Source: Bacteroidota bacterium
Lineage (GTDB): Bacteria; Bacteroidota; Bacteroidia; NORP154
Reading direction: 5' to 3'
Length of the DNA: 49,128 nt
Assembly: GCA_022572355.1 (NCBI GenBank)
Contig: JACZWC010000033.1
Coordinates: 1 to 49,128, forward strand
Shown piece by piece: positions 18,836 through 29,291 of the stretch. The notes under the pieces were generated by a model that was given only the letters and a program-made list of their open reading frames with translations, was not told the origin of the DNA and did no database searches. The translations under genes and the position numbers were made by a program. How positions within the stretch are numbered: the first letter of the stretch is position 1; the number at the start of each line of letters is the position of its first letter.

Positions 18836-19612
18836 GTGAGCTACGGTATCTGTAATTTAAGCATCGTTCCAGGTCGTGCCGAACCATCGGATAGAGCTGA
18901 GCTGGTTACCCAGGTTCTCTTCGGGGAGGAATTTGAAATAGTCGATGAAAATAGCAGGTGGTTTCATATTGTACTCATGGCCGATAGCTACGATTGTTGG
19001 GTTGACAAGAAACAAGTCTTATTGATGGAGCGACCCGCTAATCAAGAGAGTCAGTCTGCATTTGTTAGCAGCTTGGATGGAATCGCAAGGGATATGAAGG
19101 GAGATGAAACGCGAATTCCCCTGGGATCCGTGTTGCCACAATACGAAGATGGATCATTTTTGATTGCTGGAACAGAATATAGCTTTACTGGAGATGTGAT
19201 ATTGAGCAGCGAAACAACTACCGATGAGTTACAGACTCTTGCTGATAAGCTGCTCAACGTGCCCTACCTTTGGGGTGGAAGGACTTCCTATGGAATTGAT
19301 TGCTCGGGATTTACCCAGACAATCTTTAGGTTGGCAGGCATCGCTCTTCCCCGTGATAGTGGTGATCAGGCCATAATGGGGGAGGAAATAGAACACCTCG
19401 AAGAGACCCAAAACTCAGATTTGGCCTTTTTTGAAAACAAGAAAAGTAAAATCATGCATGTAGGGATTATCCGGCTGGATGAAGAGAATAATCGGCACAT
19501 TATCCATGCATCCGGGAAAGTTCGGGTAGATGTGTTGGATGATAAAGGTATTTACGATGTTGAAACAGATACCTATACACACAACATTTCCCACATTTCC
19601 CGCTACTTTTAG
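18836..19612 (+). CDS. NlpC/P60 (C40) peptidase with SH3-like domain
   Basis: The 258-residue product starts at GTG 18836; the following YGICNLSIVPGRAEPSD is the usual N-terminus of Bacteroidota homologues, which supports this start. SH3-like strands occupy about residues 1-60 and a second SH3-like segment about 85-125. The NlpC/P60 domain follows, with YLWGGRT, the catalytic Cys156 in DCSGF, His208 in MHVGI and His224 in HASG. Such enzymes cut peptidoglycan stem peptides (gamma-D-Glu-diamino acid bonds). No signal peptide is visible, so it may act in the cytoplasm on recycled muropeptides. Past the stop lies a palindromic repeat. Confidence 0.92.
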   Translation: MSYGICNLSIVPGRAEPSDRAELVTQVLFGEEFEIVDENSRWFHIVLMADSYDCWVDKKQVLLMERPANQESQSAFVSSLDGIARDMKGDETRIPLGSVLPQYEDGSFLIAGTEYSFTGDVILSSETTTDELQTLADKLLNVPYLWGGRTSYGIDCSGFTQTIFRLAGIALPRDSGDQAIMGEEIEHLEETQNSDLAFFENKKSKIMHVGIIRLDEENNRHIIHASGKVRVDVLDDKGIYDVETDTYTHNISHISRYF

Positions 19613-19677
19613 CTACTGGCTACTGGCTACTGGCTCACTGGGCTCTGTTTTAGCCAGCAGCTAGCAGCCAGTAGCGT
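19611..19677. repeat. Tandem/inverted intergenic repeat (CTACTGG units)
   Basis: The left arm has tandem GCTACTGG-like units (19612-19634). The right arm (19653-19675) carries their imperfect reverse complement, AGCAGCCAGTAGC at its end, so a long mismatched hairpin can form. It directly follows the NlpC/P60 stop codon and may act as a terminator. Confidence 0.6.
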
Positions 19678-19855
19678 AGGTTACGTGGACATAGCACCTC
19701 TGAATTCGAGCGCTTAGCTCTTCGGCATAAGGTGATAGTCGGTCACAGTTTCAGCCAAAAAGTCAGGCGTTTTACCTCAGATAGCTGTCATTATTACCCA
19801 ATTTTGCAGTTGGCAAAGCATTTGATGCTATGTTAATGAACATAATTGATATAAA

Positions 19856-22480
19856 ATGAACTTTAACAACTTTACAATTAAATCGCAGGAGGTTATCCAA
19901 AAGGCACAGGAAATTGCCCTTGGAATGAAGCATCAGTCGATCGAGAACGCTCATTTGCTTAGGGCAATTTTTACAGTTGACGATAATGTGACACCCTTTT
20001 TATTCAAGAAATTAAATGTTGGCCTGGACATATTTAAGAAAGCCCTTGAGAAGATTGTTGAATCCTTTGCGAAAGTGGAAGGCGGCAATCAGTTTCTATC
20101 TCAAAAAGCCAATGCATCCATTATCAAGGCAGCAGAGTTTGCCAAAAAGATGGGTGACGAGTTCGTGTCGATAGAACACTTGCTGCTAGGCATTTTATCT
20201 TCTTCGGACGATACATCACAGATGTTGAAAGATAACGGAGTTACTGAAAGTGACCTCAAAAAAGCTATTGTTGACTTGAGAAAAGGAGCAAAGGTTACCA
20301 GCCAAAGCATCGAAGAAACCTATAACTCTTTGGCTAAATACGCGATCAACCTCAACGTGATGGCGCAGAATGGTAAGCTCGATCCTGTAATAGGAAGAGA
20401 TGACGAGATCAGGAGGGTGCTGCAGATCCTCTCCAGAAGGACCAAGAATAATCCAATTTTAATAGGTGAGCCTGGTGTGGGTAAGACTGCAATAGCTGAA
20501 GGCCTCGCCCAGCGTATCATAAATGGTGATATACCCGAAAATTTAAAAACAAAGCAAATTTATTCTCTTGACATGGCGGCTTTGGTTGCTGGTGCAAAAT
20601 TTAAGGGAGAGTTTGAGGAGCGATTGAAATCGGTCATAAAGGAGGTAATTGCAGCGGAAGGGGAAATAGTACTCTTTATTGATGAGATACACACGTTAGT
20701 TGGAACAGGAGGTGGTGAAGGAGCCATGGATGCTGCCAACATTCTTAAGCCAGCATTGGCAAAAGGAGAGCTTAAAGCGATAGGAGCGACTACTCTTGAC
20801 GAATATCAAAAGTATATAGAGAAGGACAAGGCGCTGGAACGCAGATTTCAAAAGGTGTTAATTGATGAACCGAGTATTCCTGATGCCATATCCATTCTGA
20901 GGGGACTGAAGGAAAAATATGAGACTCATCACAAGGTGAGGATCAAGGATGAGGCAATTATTGCCGCGGTAGAGTTATCACAGCGATATATTTCAGATCG
21001 ATTCCTTCCGGACAAAGCCATTGACCTGATGGATGAGTCTGCTTCTAAGCTTAGGCTGGAGATCAATTCCATGCCCGAAGAGTTGGATGAAGTAGAGCGA
21101 AAAATTCGACAGTTGGAAATTGAGCGAGAGGCGATTAAGAGAGAGAAGGACAAGAAAAAGTTGAGTGTACTCGCTGAACAAATTGCCAATTTGAGTGATG
21201 AACGTATCGCCCTGAAAGCCAAATGGGAAGCTGAGAAAGAAGTGGTAGAAGGAATTCAAAATGCGAAAGAGGCAATAGAACAATTTAAGTTCGAGGCGGA
21301 ACAAGCGGAAAGAGAAGGAGATTTTGAAAAGGTTGCTGAACTCCGCTACGGTAAAATAAAAGAACAGGAAGAGAGCTTGAAAAAATACGGAGAACTTCTA
21401 AAACAAATGCAGGCGGATGACTCTCAAATGATCAAGGAAGAAGTAGACGCAGAGGATATAGCTGATGTGGTTTCCAAGTGGACGGGGATTCCAGTATCCA
21501 AGATGCTTCAAGGGGAAAGAGAAAAGTTACTCTTGCTGGAGGATGAATTACACAAAAGGGTAGTGGGCCAGGATGAAGCGATTATCGCTATCTCTGACGC
21601 TGTTCGAAGAAGTAAGGCGGGATTGCAGGATAGCCAACGTCCCATTGGTTCGTTCTTATTTTTAGGGCCAACGGGAGTTGGAAAGACGGAGTTGGCCAAA
21701 GCATTGGGCGAGTTCATGTTTAACTCTGAGAGTAATGTGACCAGAATAGACATGAGCGAGTACCAGGAAAAGCATTCTGTTTCACGATTGGTGGGAGCGC
21801 CTCCCGGATATGTGGGCTATGAGGAAGGCGGTCAGCTGACGGAGGCAGTGAGGAGAAAGCCATATTCAATTATCCTGCTGGATGAGATTGAAAAGGCGCA
21901 TCCTGACGTGTTCAATATCTTATTGCAAGTGCTGGATGAAGGCCGTTTAACCGACAACAAAGGTAGAACGGCAGACTTTAAAAATTGCATAATCATTATG
22001 ACTTCCAATCTGGGTTCGCATATTATTCAAGAGAATTTTGACAAAATGCACAGTGAAAATCGCGAGGAGGTCCTTGACAAAACCAAGGCCGAGGTAAATG
22101 AACTTTTGAGACAAACCATCAGGCCGGAATTTCTGAACAGGATTGATGAGACTATCATGTTCTCTCCGCTAACCAAGAAACACGTAGCTAAAATTGTGCG
22201 CATGCAGTTTGGAAAGGTGGTTGAGCAGATGGCAGCCCAAAAAATCAACCTAACCGCTTCCAAAGAGGCATTAGAGTGGATGGCTGAAATGGGTTATGAT
22301 CCTCAGTATGGAGCCAGGCCTGTGAAGAGGGTTATCCAAAAGCATGTGCTGAATGAATTGTCAAAGCAGATTTTGGCCGGGAAACTGGAAAGCAATACTG
22401 ACCTCGTACTGGATGTCTTCGACGATAAATTCGTTATCAGGAAGCCGATCAACGAGGAAGAGAAGGTTAGGCTAAACTAA
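19856..22480 (+). CDS. clpB: ATP-dependent disaggregase chaperone ClpB
   Basis: The 874-residue product is the full family length. The N-terminal Clp repeat domain spans 1-145. The first AAA+ module has Walker A GEPGVGKTA near residue 204 and Walker B VLFIDEIH near 275. The coiled-coil middle domain lies at about 400-530. The second AAA+ module has GPTGVGKTE near residue 605 and LLDEIEKAHPDVF near 680. With DnaK it pulls proteins out of aggregates after heat stress, in the cytoplasm. The middle domain and the absence of a ClpP-docking IGF loop place it with ClpB rather than ClpA or ClpC. It is a single gene; I see no clear promoter match in the 243-bp upstream gap. Confidence 0.97.
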   Translation: MNFNNFTIKSQEVIQKAQEIALGMKHQSIENAHLLRAIFTVDDNVTPFLFKKLNVGLDIFKKALEKIVESFAKVEGGNQFLSQKANASIIKAAEFAKKMGDEFVSIEHLLLGILSSSDDTSQMLKDNGVTESDLKKAIVDLRKGAKVTSQSIEETYNSLAKYAINLNVMAQNGKLDPVIGRDDEIRRVLQILSRRTKNNPILIGEPGVGKTAIAEGLAQRIINGDIPENLKTKQIYSLDMAALVAGAKFKGEFEERLKSVIKEVIAAEGEIVLFIDEIHTLVGTGGGEGAMDAANILKPALAKGELKAIGATTLDEYQKYIEKDKALERRFQKVLIDEPSIPDAISILRGLKEKYETHHKVRIKDEAIIAAVELSQRYISDRFLPDKAIDLMDESASKLRLEINSMPEELDEVERKIRQLEIEREAIKREKDKKKLSVLAEQIANLSDERIALKAKWEAEKEVVEGIQNAKEAIEQFKFEAEQAEREGDFEKVAELRYGKIKEQEESLKKYGELLKQMQADDSQMIKEEVDAEDIADVVSKWTGIPVSKMLQGEREKLLLLEDELHKRVVGQDEAIIAISDAVRRSKAGLQDSQRPIGSFLFLGPTGVGKTELAKALGEFMFNSESNVTRIDMSEYQEKHSVSRLVGAPPGYVGYEEGGQLTEAVRRKPYSIILLDEIEKAHPDVFNILLQVLDEGRLTDNKGRTADFKNCIIIMTSNLGSHIIQENFDKMHSENREEVLDKTKAEVNELLRQTIRPEFLNRIDETIMFSPLTKKHVAKIVRMQFGKVVEQMAAQKINLTASKEALEWMAEMGYDPQYGARPVKRVIQKHVLNELSKQILAGKLESNTDLVLDVFDDKFVIRKPINEEEKVRLN

Positions 22481-22521
22481 TATCTCAGAATTACAGTTAT
22501 CGGGCATTCCAGCTTTTTGAG

Positions 22522-22563
22522 ATGGATTCGTATATTTGATACAACCCCAGCATCAAGTGCTTG
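22522..22563 (+). repeat. Copy A of a dispersed promoter-like repeat
   Basis: Twenty-two bases from 22522 to 22543 are identical to 29292-29313, and similarity continues for about 20 nt more (CCCCA, ATCAA). The shared block contains TATATTTG, a TAnnTTTG match. This copy lies downstream of clpB and has no gene to drive on its strand, so it looks like an orphan duplicate of the DUF3667 promoter region. Confidence 0.6.
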
Positions 22564-22610
22564 CCTCTTATAGCGCTGACAACTTTACTTTTATGTAACA
22601 AATTTTGAAA

Positions 22611-25600
22611 CTATCGGATCAATGTAATATCTCCTTTGGCAGTAAATTTTTCACCCGTATCAGTGCAGGTTACTTCCAAATAATAAACAAATACTGCCGG
22701 GTTCATTATTTTGCCTTTATAAGTTCCATCCCATCCATAACTTTCATTATCTGTTTTAAAAACTTGTTCTCCCCATCGATCATATATTATAAATATATTA
22801 ACGCTAAACCTCTCGCCCATAACCTGCAGCACATCATTCTCCCCGTCTCCATTGGGTGAGAAAATATTGGGAACGAAGATCTCGTCACCGCAGGGAATAA
22901 CCTGCCTGGGAGTAACAGATATTGTAACATCATCTGAACCCACACATCCATTGGCATCCACAATTGTCAGATAATAGGTAGTGGTTTGCCCGGGACATGC
23001 AAGAGGATTCTGACAATCCGTACAGCTAAGGCCGTTGGGAGGGGTCCAAATGTAAATTGTACCCGCAGAGGCAGTTAATGTAACACACGAATCGGCATTA
23101 ACCGTAATATTCACGCCTGCATCAACTATAGGTAAATTGTTTACCGTTAGCTGGGTTATAATGATACTATCACAATTTCCGGATGCTGTAGTATCGTAAT
23201 ACGTTCCTGAAGTTGTTTGGTAGCCACCACCTAATAATATGCTGTCACCTATACATATACCTGTGTTTACGTTTATCGTTAAGTATAGCGATACATTCAG
23301 GTTTGTAATGATTATGCTATCGCAACTGTTTGCCGCGGTTGACGTGTCATAATAAGTTCCTGATGTAGTTTGATAAGCGCCGCCCGCGAACACACTGTCT
23401 CCGGTGCATATTTCAATGTTTACAATGTTTAGCTGTGATGTTTGTACGGTCACGATAACAGAATCCGCTGCAAAACAGGGCCCGTTGAAAACATTTACCG
23501 TATAGTTTGTTGTATCGGTTGGATTAACTGTTATAGAAGCTGTTGTATCCCCTGTACTCCAAAGATAGGCAGTGCCTCCACTTGCCGTCAAGGTCGTGTT
23601 GTCTCCTTCACAAATCGCGGTATCTCCTGAAATGCTGATGATAGGGTCTGAATAGACATTAATAGTAATAGAATCAATTGAAGCTGCAGGACATGTAGTA
23701 TCGGCAGCAATTACGGAGTATGTTGTTGTACTGTCAGGGGCAACACTGATGGTTGCAGTGGTATCCCCCGTGTTCCATAAATAACTTATTCCCCCGGTTA
23801 CCGTTAGGTTCGAAGTATCTCCATTACAGATGATGCTGTCCCCGGTGATGTTTATTGCTGGCCCTGAATAGACCGCAACCGAAATGGAATCGACAGCATA
23901 ACAAAACCCGTCAAAAACAACCACGGTGTAAGCGGTTGTAATTGATGGGCTTACTGCGATCGACGCTGTGGTGTTACCGGTATTCCATAAATAAAAAATA
24001 CCTCCGTTCGCCGTTAAACCGGCTGTATCTCCCGGACAAATACTGGTATCACCCGTAATGCTGACAATAGGTATTGAATTTACAGTGACCGTTATTGAAT
24101 CGGTTATAGTGTTAAGGCATACACTGTCGGTAATGGCTACTGAATAAGTGGTTGTGCTGTCGGGATTCACTGTGATTGCAGCTGTAGTGTCACCTGTATT
24201 CCATAAATAACTCATGCCTCCACTTGCCGTTAAAGTAGTGGTATCCCCGTTACAAATGCTGGTATCGTTTGCAATGGTAATGACAGAAGCTGCACAAGGA
24301 TTACATACACTGAATTGAGGATTGTTGATTACGGTAGCAGTATTATTGACGATTGTTCCAGACCCTACAATTGCCCCGGATCCTATCTGCGTTGCAGTGC
24401 CGCCAGCTACAATATTTGTAGGATATTGGTCACAGCCGGAATTGCCTTCACAATCTGTTTTTATTATGTAAACATCTGGGGCAGGTGTGACAGAGAAACT
24501 ATAATCGTTAGTACTGCCACATACAACATAGCCACCATCCTGGGTTTGTTGTACTGAAAAGCCCCAGTAATCGCCAATATCCCCATACGCTCTTGTCCAT
24601 AACGTGTCTCCCATTGAATTGGTCTTTATTAAAAGAACTGCCGTACCTCCTCCAGAGAAAGGACTATATGTATAACCCGTTATGATGTATCCCCCATCAG
24701 CAGTTTGCTGCCCACCGTAAGCCCATTCATTAAAGGTTGTGTCACTTGCGTAGATTTTAGTCCATAAGGTATCGCCATTTACATCGGTTTTTATTAAATA
24801 AACATCTGCTGTCCCATCCCCAAAGCTATAGGACACACCTGTTAAAATGTATCCCCCATCAACCGTTTGCTGAACTTCGTATGCTTCATCATAATCTACC
24901 CCACCATACGTTCTGGTCCATAGGGTATCCCCAAGGGAATCAGTTTTGATCAAGTAAACATCATTGTCGCCTGCTCCATAGCTAAAAGTGCTCCCTGTGA
25001 TAATATATCCTCCATCACTTGTTTGCATGGCCGAATAGCCATGTTCACCTGATGTTCCCCCATAAGTTGTTGTCCATAAGGTATCACCGGAGGCATCAGT
25101 TTTGATAAGGTAGATGTTGGACGTCCCAGGCCCAAAACTTCGGGTTGTTCCTACTATAATGTAACCCCCGTCAGCAGTTTGTTTTATCGAATGACCCCAA
25201 AGATCATCCACTGAAAGACCCCCATAGACTTTTGTCCACAGTGTATCTCCAAGACTATCAGTCTTAATGAGATAAATATCAGGGCATGTTAAAGAACCAC
25301 AAGTACCTCCATTCCCGAAACTTCTTGTCCATCCCGCAATTATATATCCCCCATCAGAGGTTTGCTGCACTGAACTAGGTTCATCACGATCGGGTCCTCC
25401 ATATGTTTTCACCCATAGAGTGTCTCCCAGAGAATCTGTTTTTAAAAGAAAGAAATCGAACATGAAATTCCCTGATCCGAAAATATTAGTAGACCCTGTG
25501 ATAATATACCCTCCATCCGTAGTTTGTTGAATGCCGTAACCAAATTCCCAACTATCACTTCCGTAAGTCCTCTGAAAAGTAATCTGGTTTAGAGGTGGTT

Positions 25601-28600
25601 GATTGATCATTACAGAATCAATCCCCGTAAATCCCAAAGAATCTGTAATGGTTACTATGTATGTTCCTGCACAAAGTCCGGTAGCTACTGAATCGGTTTG
25701 ATTACCGGGGTCGTTCCATTGGTAAGTATAGGGTGAAAATCCTCCGGAAACGGTTGCGGTTGCAAAGCCATCGCAGGTACCGTTGCAACTTGCACTAAAT
25801 GCTGTTATTGACAGAGATAAATTATTACAGAGGGAGACGCATAATAAACTATCAACGGTTGCTGTGTTACTCACAATGGGTGAGGGGCTATTGACAATTG
25901 CCCCAGAACCAATGATTCCTCCGGAACTTATAAACATCGGAGCATTGCCAACAAATTTACCGACCGATAATTGATTACACCCGCTGTTTCCGTTCCCATC
26001 GGTTTTGATCATATATACTTCAACACCGGTAGCTCCCGTGTCCGTGATCAGCCCTCCTGCAACATAACCTCCATCAGTGGTTTGCTCCACGGAAAAGAAG
26101 TTGTTCCCATCCGGCCCGCCATAGATTTGAGTCCACAGTGTATCTCCATTCGCATCGGTTTTGATTAAGTAGGCATTGCCATTACCCAATGGTGAGTTCT
26201 GGGTTTCTGCTGCAATAATATAACCGCCATCCGAAGTTTGTCGAACATCATTGCCGGCATCCCAATCATTTCCTCCATACGTTTTTATCCATACCGAATC
26301 ACCGCTGCCATCTAATTTAATTAAATAAATATCCGAAGATCCCGCCCCAAAGCTCTCCGTTTTCCCAACTGCAATATAGCCCCCATCAGATGTCTGCTTA
26401 ACAGTACGGCAAAATTCTTCAGCGATACCACCATACGTTTTCGTCCATAAAGTATCCCCAATACTATCGGTCTTTATAAAATAGATGTCGTTGTTTCCCC
26501 CTGTACCAAAACTATTCGTCCACCCCGCAACGATGTACCCTCCATCGTTGGTTTGCTGAACTGACCACCCTCTCTCAGAGCCGCTTCCACCATAAGTTCT
26601 TGTCCAAAGTGTATCTCCATTCGCATCGGTTTTGATCAAATAAGCGTCATAGCCCCCCGCTCCAAAGCTGGCAGTCATTCCCGAGATAATATATCCTCCG
26701 TCGACCGTTTGATTAATGCAAAAGCCCCGTTCCGGTCCTGCACCACCGTAGGTTTTGGTCCATATGGTAACTCCCAGCGTATCGGTCTTTATCAAAAAGA
26801 TATCCTCGCCCCCCGCTCCAAAGTTCTCAGTGTGTCCAAGGGCAATAAATCCTCCATCCAGGGTCTGTTGCACTGACAAGAAAAAGTCATTGTCGATTCC
26901 TCCAAACGTTTTTGACCATAAGATAGCCCCGGCGGAATTCATTCTAACCAGGTAAGCATCCCAGGCCCCGGCTCCAAAGCTCATGGTATACCCTGCGGCG
27001 ATGTAACCCCCATCTGAGGTCTGTCGGACAGAATATATCAATTCAGAATTGCTGCCCCCAAAGGTTTTCTGAAAAGTGATCATATTCACAAGTGGTTCAT
27101 TGATAATTACGGAATCAACTGCCGTGCAGCCAGCAGAATCTGTAACAGTTATCGTGTAAGTTCCGGCGCAAAGCCCTGTAGCCATTGAATCGGTTTGGTT
27201 GCCGGGGTCATTCCATTGGTAAGAATAGGGTGCTGTTCCCCCCACTGTAACACTTACAGTTGCTGAACCATCACAGGAACTGTTGCAGCTTGCGTCATTT
27301 CCTGTTATCGATAGCGATAAACTGCATGAGAAAAAGCATAACACACTATCAATAATTACAGGTGAGTTTACAATAGTAGAAGTATTATTAACACTGCCGC
27401 CTGAACCCACGATGGCTCCAGAGCTTAGTTGAGTTGAAGTGCCACCAACAGTCGTACCGGTAGAAAATTGGTTACATCCACTGTTACCATTAGAATCGGT
27501 TTTAATCAAATAAACTTCACCAAATCCATAACCTGAAATAATATACCCGCCATCAATAGTTTGTTGAACTGAATAACCTAAATCAGGGCTCGCTCCACCG
27601 TAAACTCTGGTCCATAACGTATCACCGTTAGGATCGGTTTTTATCAAATAAACGTCTGCGCTCCCTGCCCCAAAACCATTAGTACGTCCAGCAATAATAT
27701 AACCCCCATCTTGGGTTTGTTGAATCTCATGTAAATATTCATCATCTACCCCACCATAAGTTTTTGTCCACAGTGTATCTCCAAAGGCATCAGTTTTAAT
27801 CAAATAAAAATCTCTACCTCCCGCTCCAAAGTTATTTGTCTCTCCCGCAACCATATACCCACCATCCACTGTTTGTTGAACCGAAGTACCCAAATCGTTA
27901 AATCCCCCCCCAAAGGATTTTGTCCACAGGGTGTCACCTACGCTATCAGTTTTGATTAAATAAACATCAAAGTTTACCCCAGAACTAAAACTCCTGGTTC
28001 TTCCAGTAATTATATATCCTCCGTCAGAGGTTAACTGAATTGAATAGCCATAATCGCTAAGTGTACCACCATATGTTTTTGTCCACAACGTGTCACCTAT
28101 GCTATCAGTTTTGATCAAATAAACATCCTCTAACCCGGCACCAAAGCTGCCGAAGGTGGTTCCTAATAATACGTATCCGCCATCATTCGTTTGATGGACA
28201 GAATAGCCGCGTTCTAAATTCGTCCCTCCATAGGATTTTGTCCACAATGTATCCCCATTAGGATTGGTTTTGATCAGATAAAAATCATCGGTTCCAGCCC
28301 CAAAGCTCTCAGTGGTTCCTATAAGGATATACCCGCTGTCTGCAGTTTGCCGAACAGATTCGCCAAAATCGTTTAATGCTCCGCCATAGGTTTTTATCCA
28401 CATAGTACTGCCACTAGAATTCGTTTTGATCAAAATTGCGTCTGTGCCTCCCGCACTGATGCTGGTATCCGTTGTATGTCCAGCGATAATATAACCACCA
28501 TCAGTAGTTTGACGAACGGAATAGCCTGCTCCACTTATCCCAATTGTTTTTTGAAAAGTGATCTGGGCTGCTAATGGCAGCGAAAAGAAGCTATAACAGC

Positions 28601-28640
28601 TAAGCAACAGGTATATTACTATTTTTCTCAGGTGTGACAT
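22611..28640 (-). CDS. Giant T9SS type B cargo: three seven-repeat propeller sets, SprB and Ig-like repeats
   Basis: The 2009-residue product has an ATG start and a signal peptide ending LPLAAQ. Repeats of about 52 residues with cores DGGYI, YLIKTD and GDTLWTKTYGG fall into three sets of seven: about residues 26-387, 517-890 and 1017-1405. Each set begins with an ITFQ(K/R)T strand and ends in GNSGC(N/D)Q. A SprB repeat follows sets one and two. After set three come four Ig-like repeats (ICxGDxxxLTxxGG, YLWxTGxTT), two YQTTSGTYYDT repeats, one more Ig-like domain, and a type B sorting domain (IFSPNGDGENDV, YDRWGEQVF, GWDGTYKG). It is predicted to be exported by the T9SS. Unlike the first adhesin it has no PorP/SprF gene beside it. 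No catalytic motif was seen. Confidence 0.93.
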   Translation of the reverse strand: MSHLRKIVIYLLLSCYSFFSLPLAAQITFQKTIGISGAGYSVRQTTDGGYIIAGHTTDTSISAGGTDAILIKTNSSGSTMWIKTYGGALNDFGESVRQTADSGYILIGTTESFGAGTDDFYLIKTNPNGDTLWTKSYGGTNLERGYSVHQTNDGGYVLLGTTFGSFGAGLEDVYLIKTDSIGDTLWTKTYGGTLSDYGYSIQLTSDGGYIITGRTRSFSSGVNFDVYLIKTDSVGDTLWTKSFGGGFNDLGTSVQQTVDGGYMVAGETNNFGAGGRDFYLIKTDAFGDTLWTKTYGGVDDEYLHEIQQTQDGGYIIAGRTNGFGAGSADVYLIKTDPNGDTLWTRVYGGASPDLGYSVQQTIDGGYIISGYGFGEVYLIKTDSNGNSGCNQFSTGTTVGGTSTQLSSGAIVGSGGSVNNTSTIVNSPVIIDSVLCFFSCSLSLSITGNDASCNSSCDGSATVSVTVGGTAPYSYQWNDPGNQTDSMATGLCAGTYTITVTDSAGCTAVDSVIINEPLVNMITFQKTFGGSNSELIYSVRQTSDGGYIAAGYTMSFGAGAWDAYLVRMNSAGAILWSKTFGGIDNDFFLSVQQTLDGGFIALGHTENFGAGGEDIFLIKTDTLGVTIWTKTYGGAGPERGFCINQTVDGGYIISGMTASFGAGGYDAYLIKTDANGDTLWTRTYGGSGSERGWSVQQTNDGGYIVAGWTNSFGTGGNNDIYFIKTDSIGDTLWTKTYGGIAEEFCRTVKQTSDGGYIAVGKTESFGAGSSDIYLIKLDGSGDSVWIKTYGGNDWDAGNDVRQTSDGGYIIAAETQNSPLGNGNAYLIKTDANGDTLWTQIYGGPDGNNFFSVEQTTDGGYVAGGLITDTGATGVEVYMIKTDGNGNSGCNQLSVGKFVGNAPMFISSGGIIGSGAIVNSPSPIVSNTATVDSLLCVSLCNNLSLSITAFSASCNGTCDGFATATVSGGFSPYTYQWNDPGNQTDSVATGLCAGTYIVTITDSLGFTGIDSVMINQPPLNQITFQRTYGSDSWEFGYGIQQTTDGGYIITGSTNIFGSGNFMFDFFLLKTDSLGDTLWVKTYGGPDRDEPSSVQQTSDGGYIIAGWTRSFGNGGTCGSLTCPDIYLIKTDSLGDTLWTKVYGGLSVDDLWGHSIKQTADGGYIIVGTTRSFGPGTSNIYLIKTDASGDTLWTTTYGGTSGEHGYSAMQTSDGGYIITGSTFSYGAGDNDVYLIKTDSLGDTLWTRTYGGVDYDEAYEVQQTVDGGYILTGVSYSFGDGTADVYLIKTDVNGDTLWTKIYASDTTFNEWAYGGQQTADGGYIITGYTYSPFSGGGTAVLLIKTNSMGDTLWTRAYGDIGDYWGFSVQQTQDGGYVVCGSTNDYSFSVTPAPDVYIIKTDCEGNSGCDQYPTNIVAGGTATQIGSGAIVGSGTIVNNTATVINNPQFSVCNPCAASVITIANDTSICNGDTTTLTASGGMSYLWNTGDTTAAITVNPDSTTTYSVAITDSVCLNTITDSITVTVNSIPIVSITGDTSICPGDTAGLTANGGIFYLWNTGNTTASIAVSPSITTAYTVVVFDGFCYAVDSISVAVYSGPAINITGDSIICNGDTSNLTVTGGISYLWNTGDTTATISVAPDSTTTYSVIAADTTCPAASIDSITINVYSDPIISISGDTAICEGDNTTLTASGGTAYLWSTGDTTASITVNPTDTTNYTVNVFNGPCFAADSVIVTVQTSQLNIVNIEICTGDSVFAGGAYQTTSGTYYDTSTAANSCDSIIITNLNVSLYLTINVNTGICIGDSILLGGGYQTTSGTYYDTTASGNCDSIIITQLTVNNLPIVDAGVNITVNADSCVTLTASAGTIYIWTPPNGLSCTDCQNPLACPGQTTTYYLTIVDANGCVGSDDVTISVTPRQVIPCGDEIFVPNIFSPNGDGENDVLQVMGERFSVNIFIIYDRWGEQVFKTDNESYGWDGTYKGKIMNPAVFVYYLEVTCTDTGEKFTAKGDITLIR

Positions 28641-28912
28641 TATATCTATTCTTACAGTACTAAAGTAATATCTTCAGCATAAAATAATGTATACGCAGGT
28701 TGCTATTCTTTGGTTTACCATATTACTGAATGGCAATGGTGTAAAAGTTGAGTAAGAAAGAGCGAACACCATTTTAACCTGTGCTGTTGATGCACCATAC
28801 TTCAGCAAAGAACTACCTGTCCTCTGAAAAATGGCCGGCGTGAAAGTCAATAGGTAACAAGATTGTGTTTTTTACGTATATTGTATTGCGCAATCCCCTT
28901 AATACTAAAACT

Positions 28913-29209
28913 ATGATTAGCTTAACTCAATCCCCGGAATTAATTGAAAAAGAAAAAGTAGGTGAACTTTATTTCCCTCAAAACGATGTATTAGATGGCC
29001 CTACAGAAAAGACCATGAGACGGGTTGATATTATACAAGCTATGAGATTGGGCAATATTGAACGTTACAAGGTTAAAATAATATTTGAGGATACTGAAAG
29101 TATAAAGATGGTTAATACTACTATCTGGGCAGTAACCGAAAAAAAGATTGTGCTAAAAAGAGGAGTTGTTATCCCCGTGCACAGGATACATTCGATAAAA
29201 TTCTTTTAA
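28913..29209 (+). CDS. Conserved small hypothetical protein
   Basis: The 98-residue product starts at ATG 28913; the longer frame from 28865 begins inside the likely promoter region. It has no signal peptide or membrane segment. The second half alternates hydrophobic and charged residues as in a small beta-barrel (VKIIFED, TTIWAVTEKKIVLKRG, IPVHRIHSIKFF). I recall similar uncharacterised cytoplasmic Bacteroidota proteins but no named family. The 272-bp gap upstream, divergent from the propeller protein gene, holds nothing else I can identify. Confidence 0.65.
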   Translation: MISLTQSPELIEKEKVGELYFPQNDVLDGPTEKTMRRVDIIQAMRLGNIERYKVKIIFEDTESIKMVNTTIWAVTEKKIVLKRGVVIPVHRIHSIKFF

Positions 29210-29291
29210 ACGGACCTAGATGTTTAGATGACATCCAGCTGAACGGGCTGAACTCTGTGCGTTATCCCCTAAAATCTATTAGGGATTTACC

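Noticed and set aside
22605..28640. Several plus-strand open frames inside the giant minus-strand gene
   Set aside because: They are antisense shadows of the repeat coding frame, with no recognisable domain, start context or promoter.
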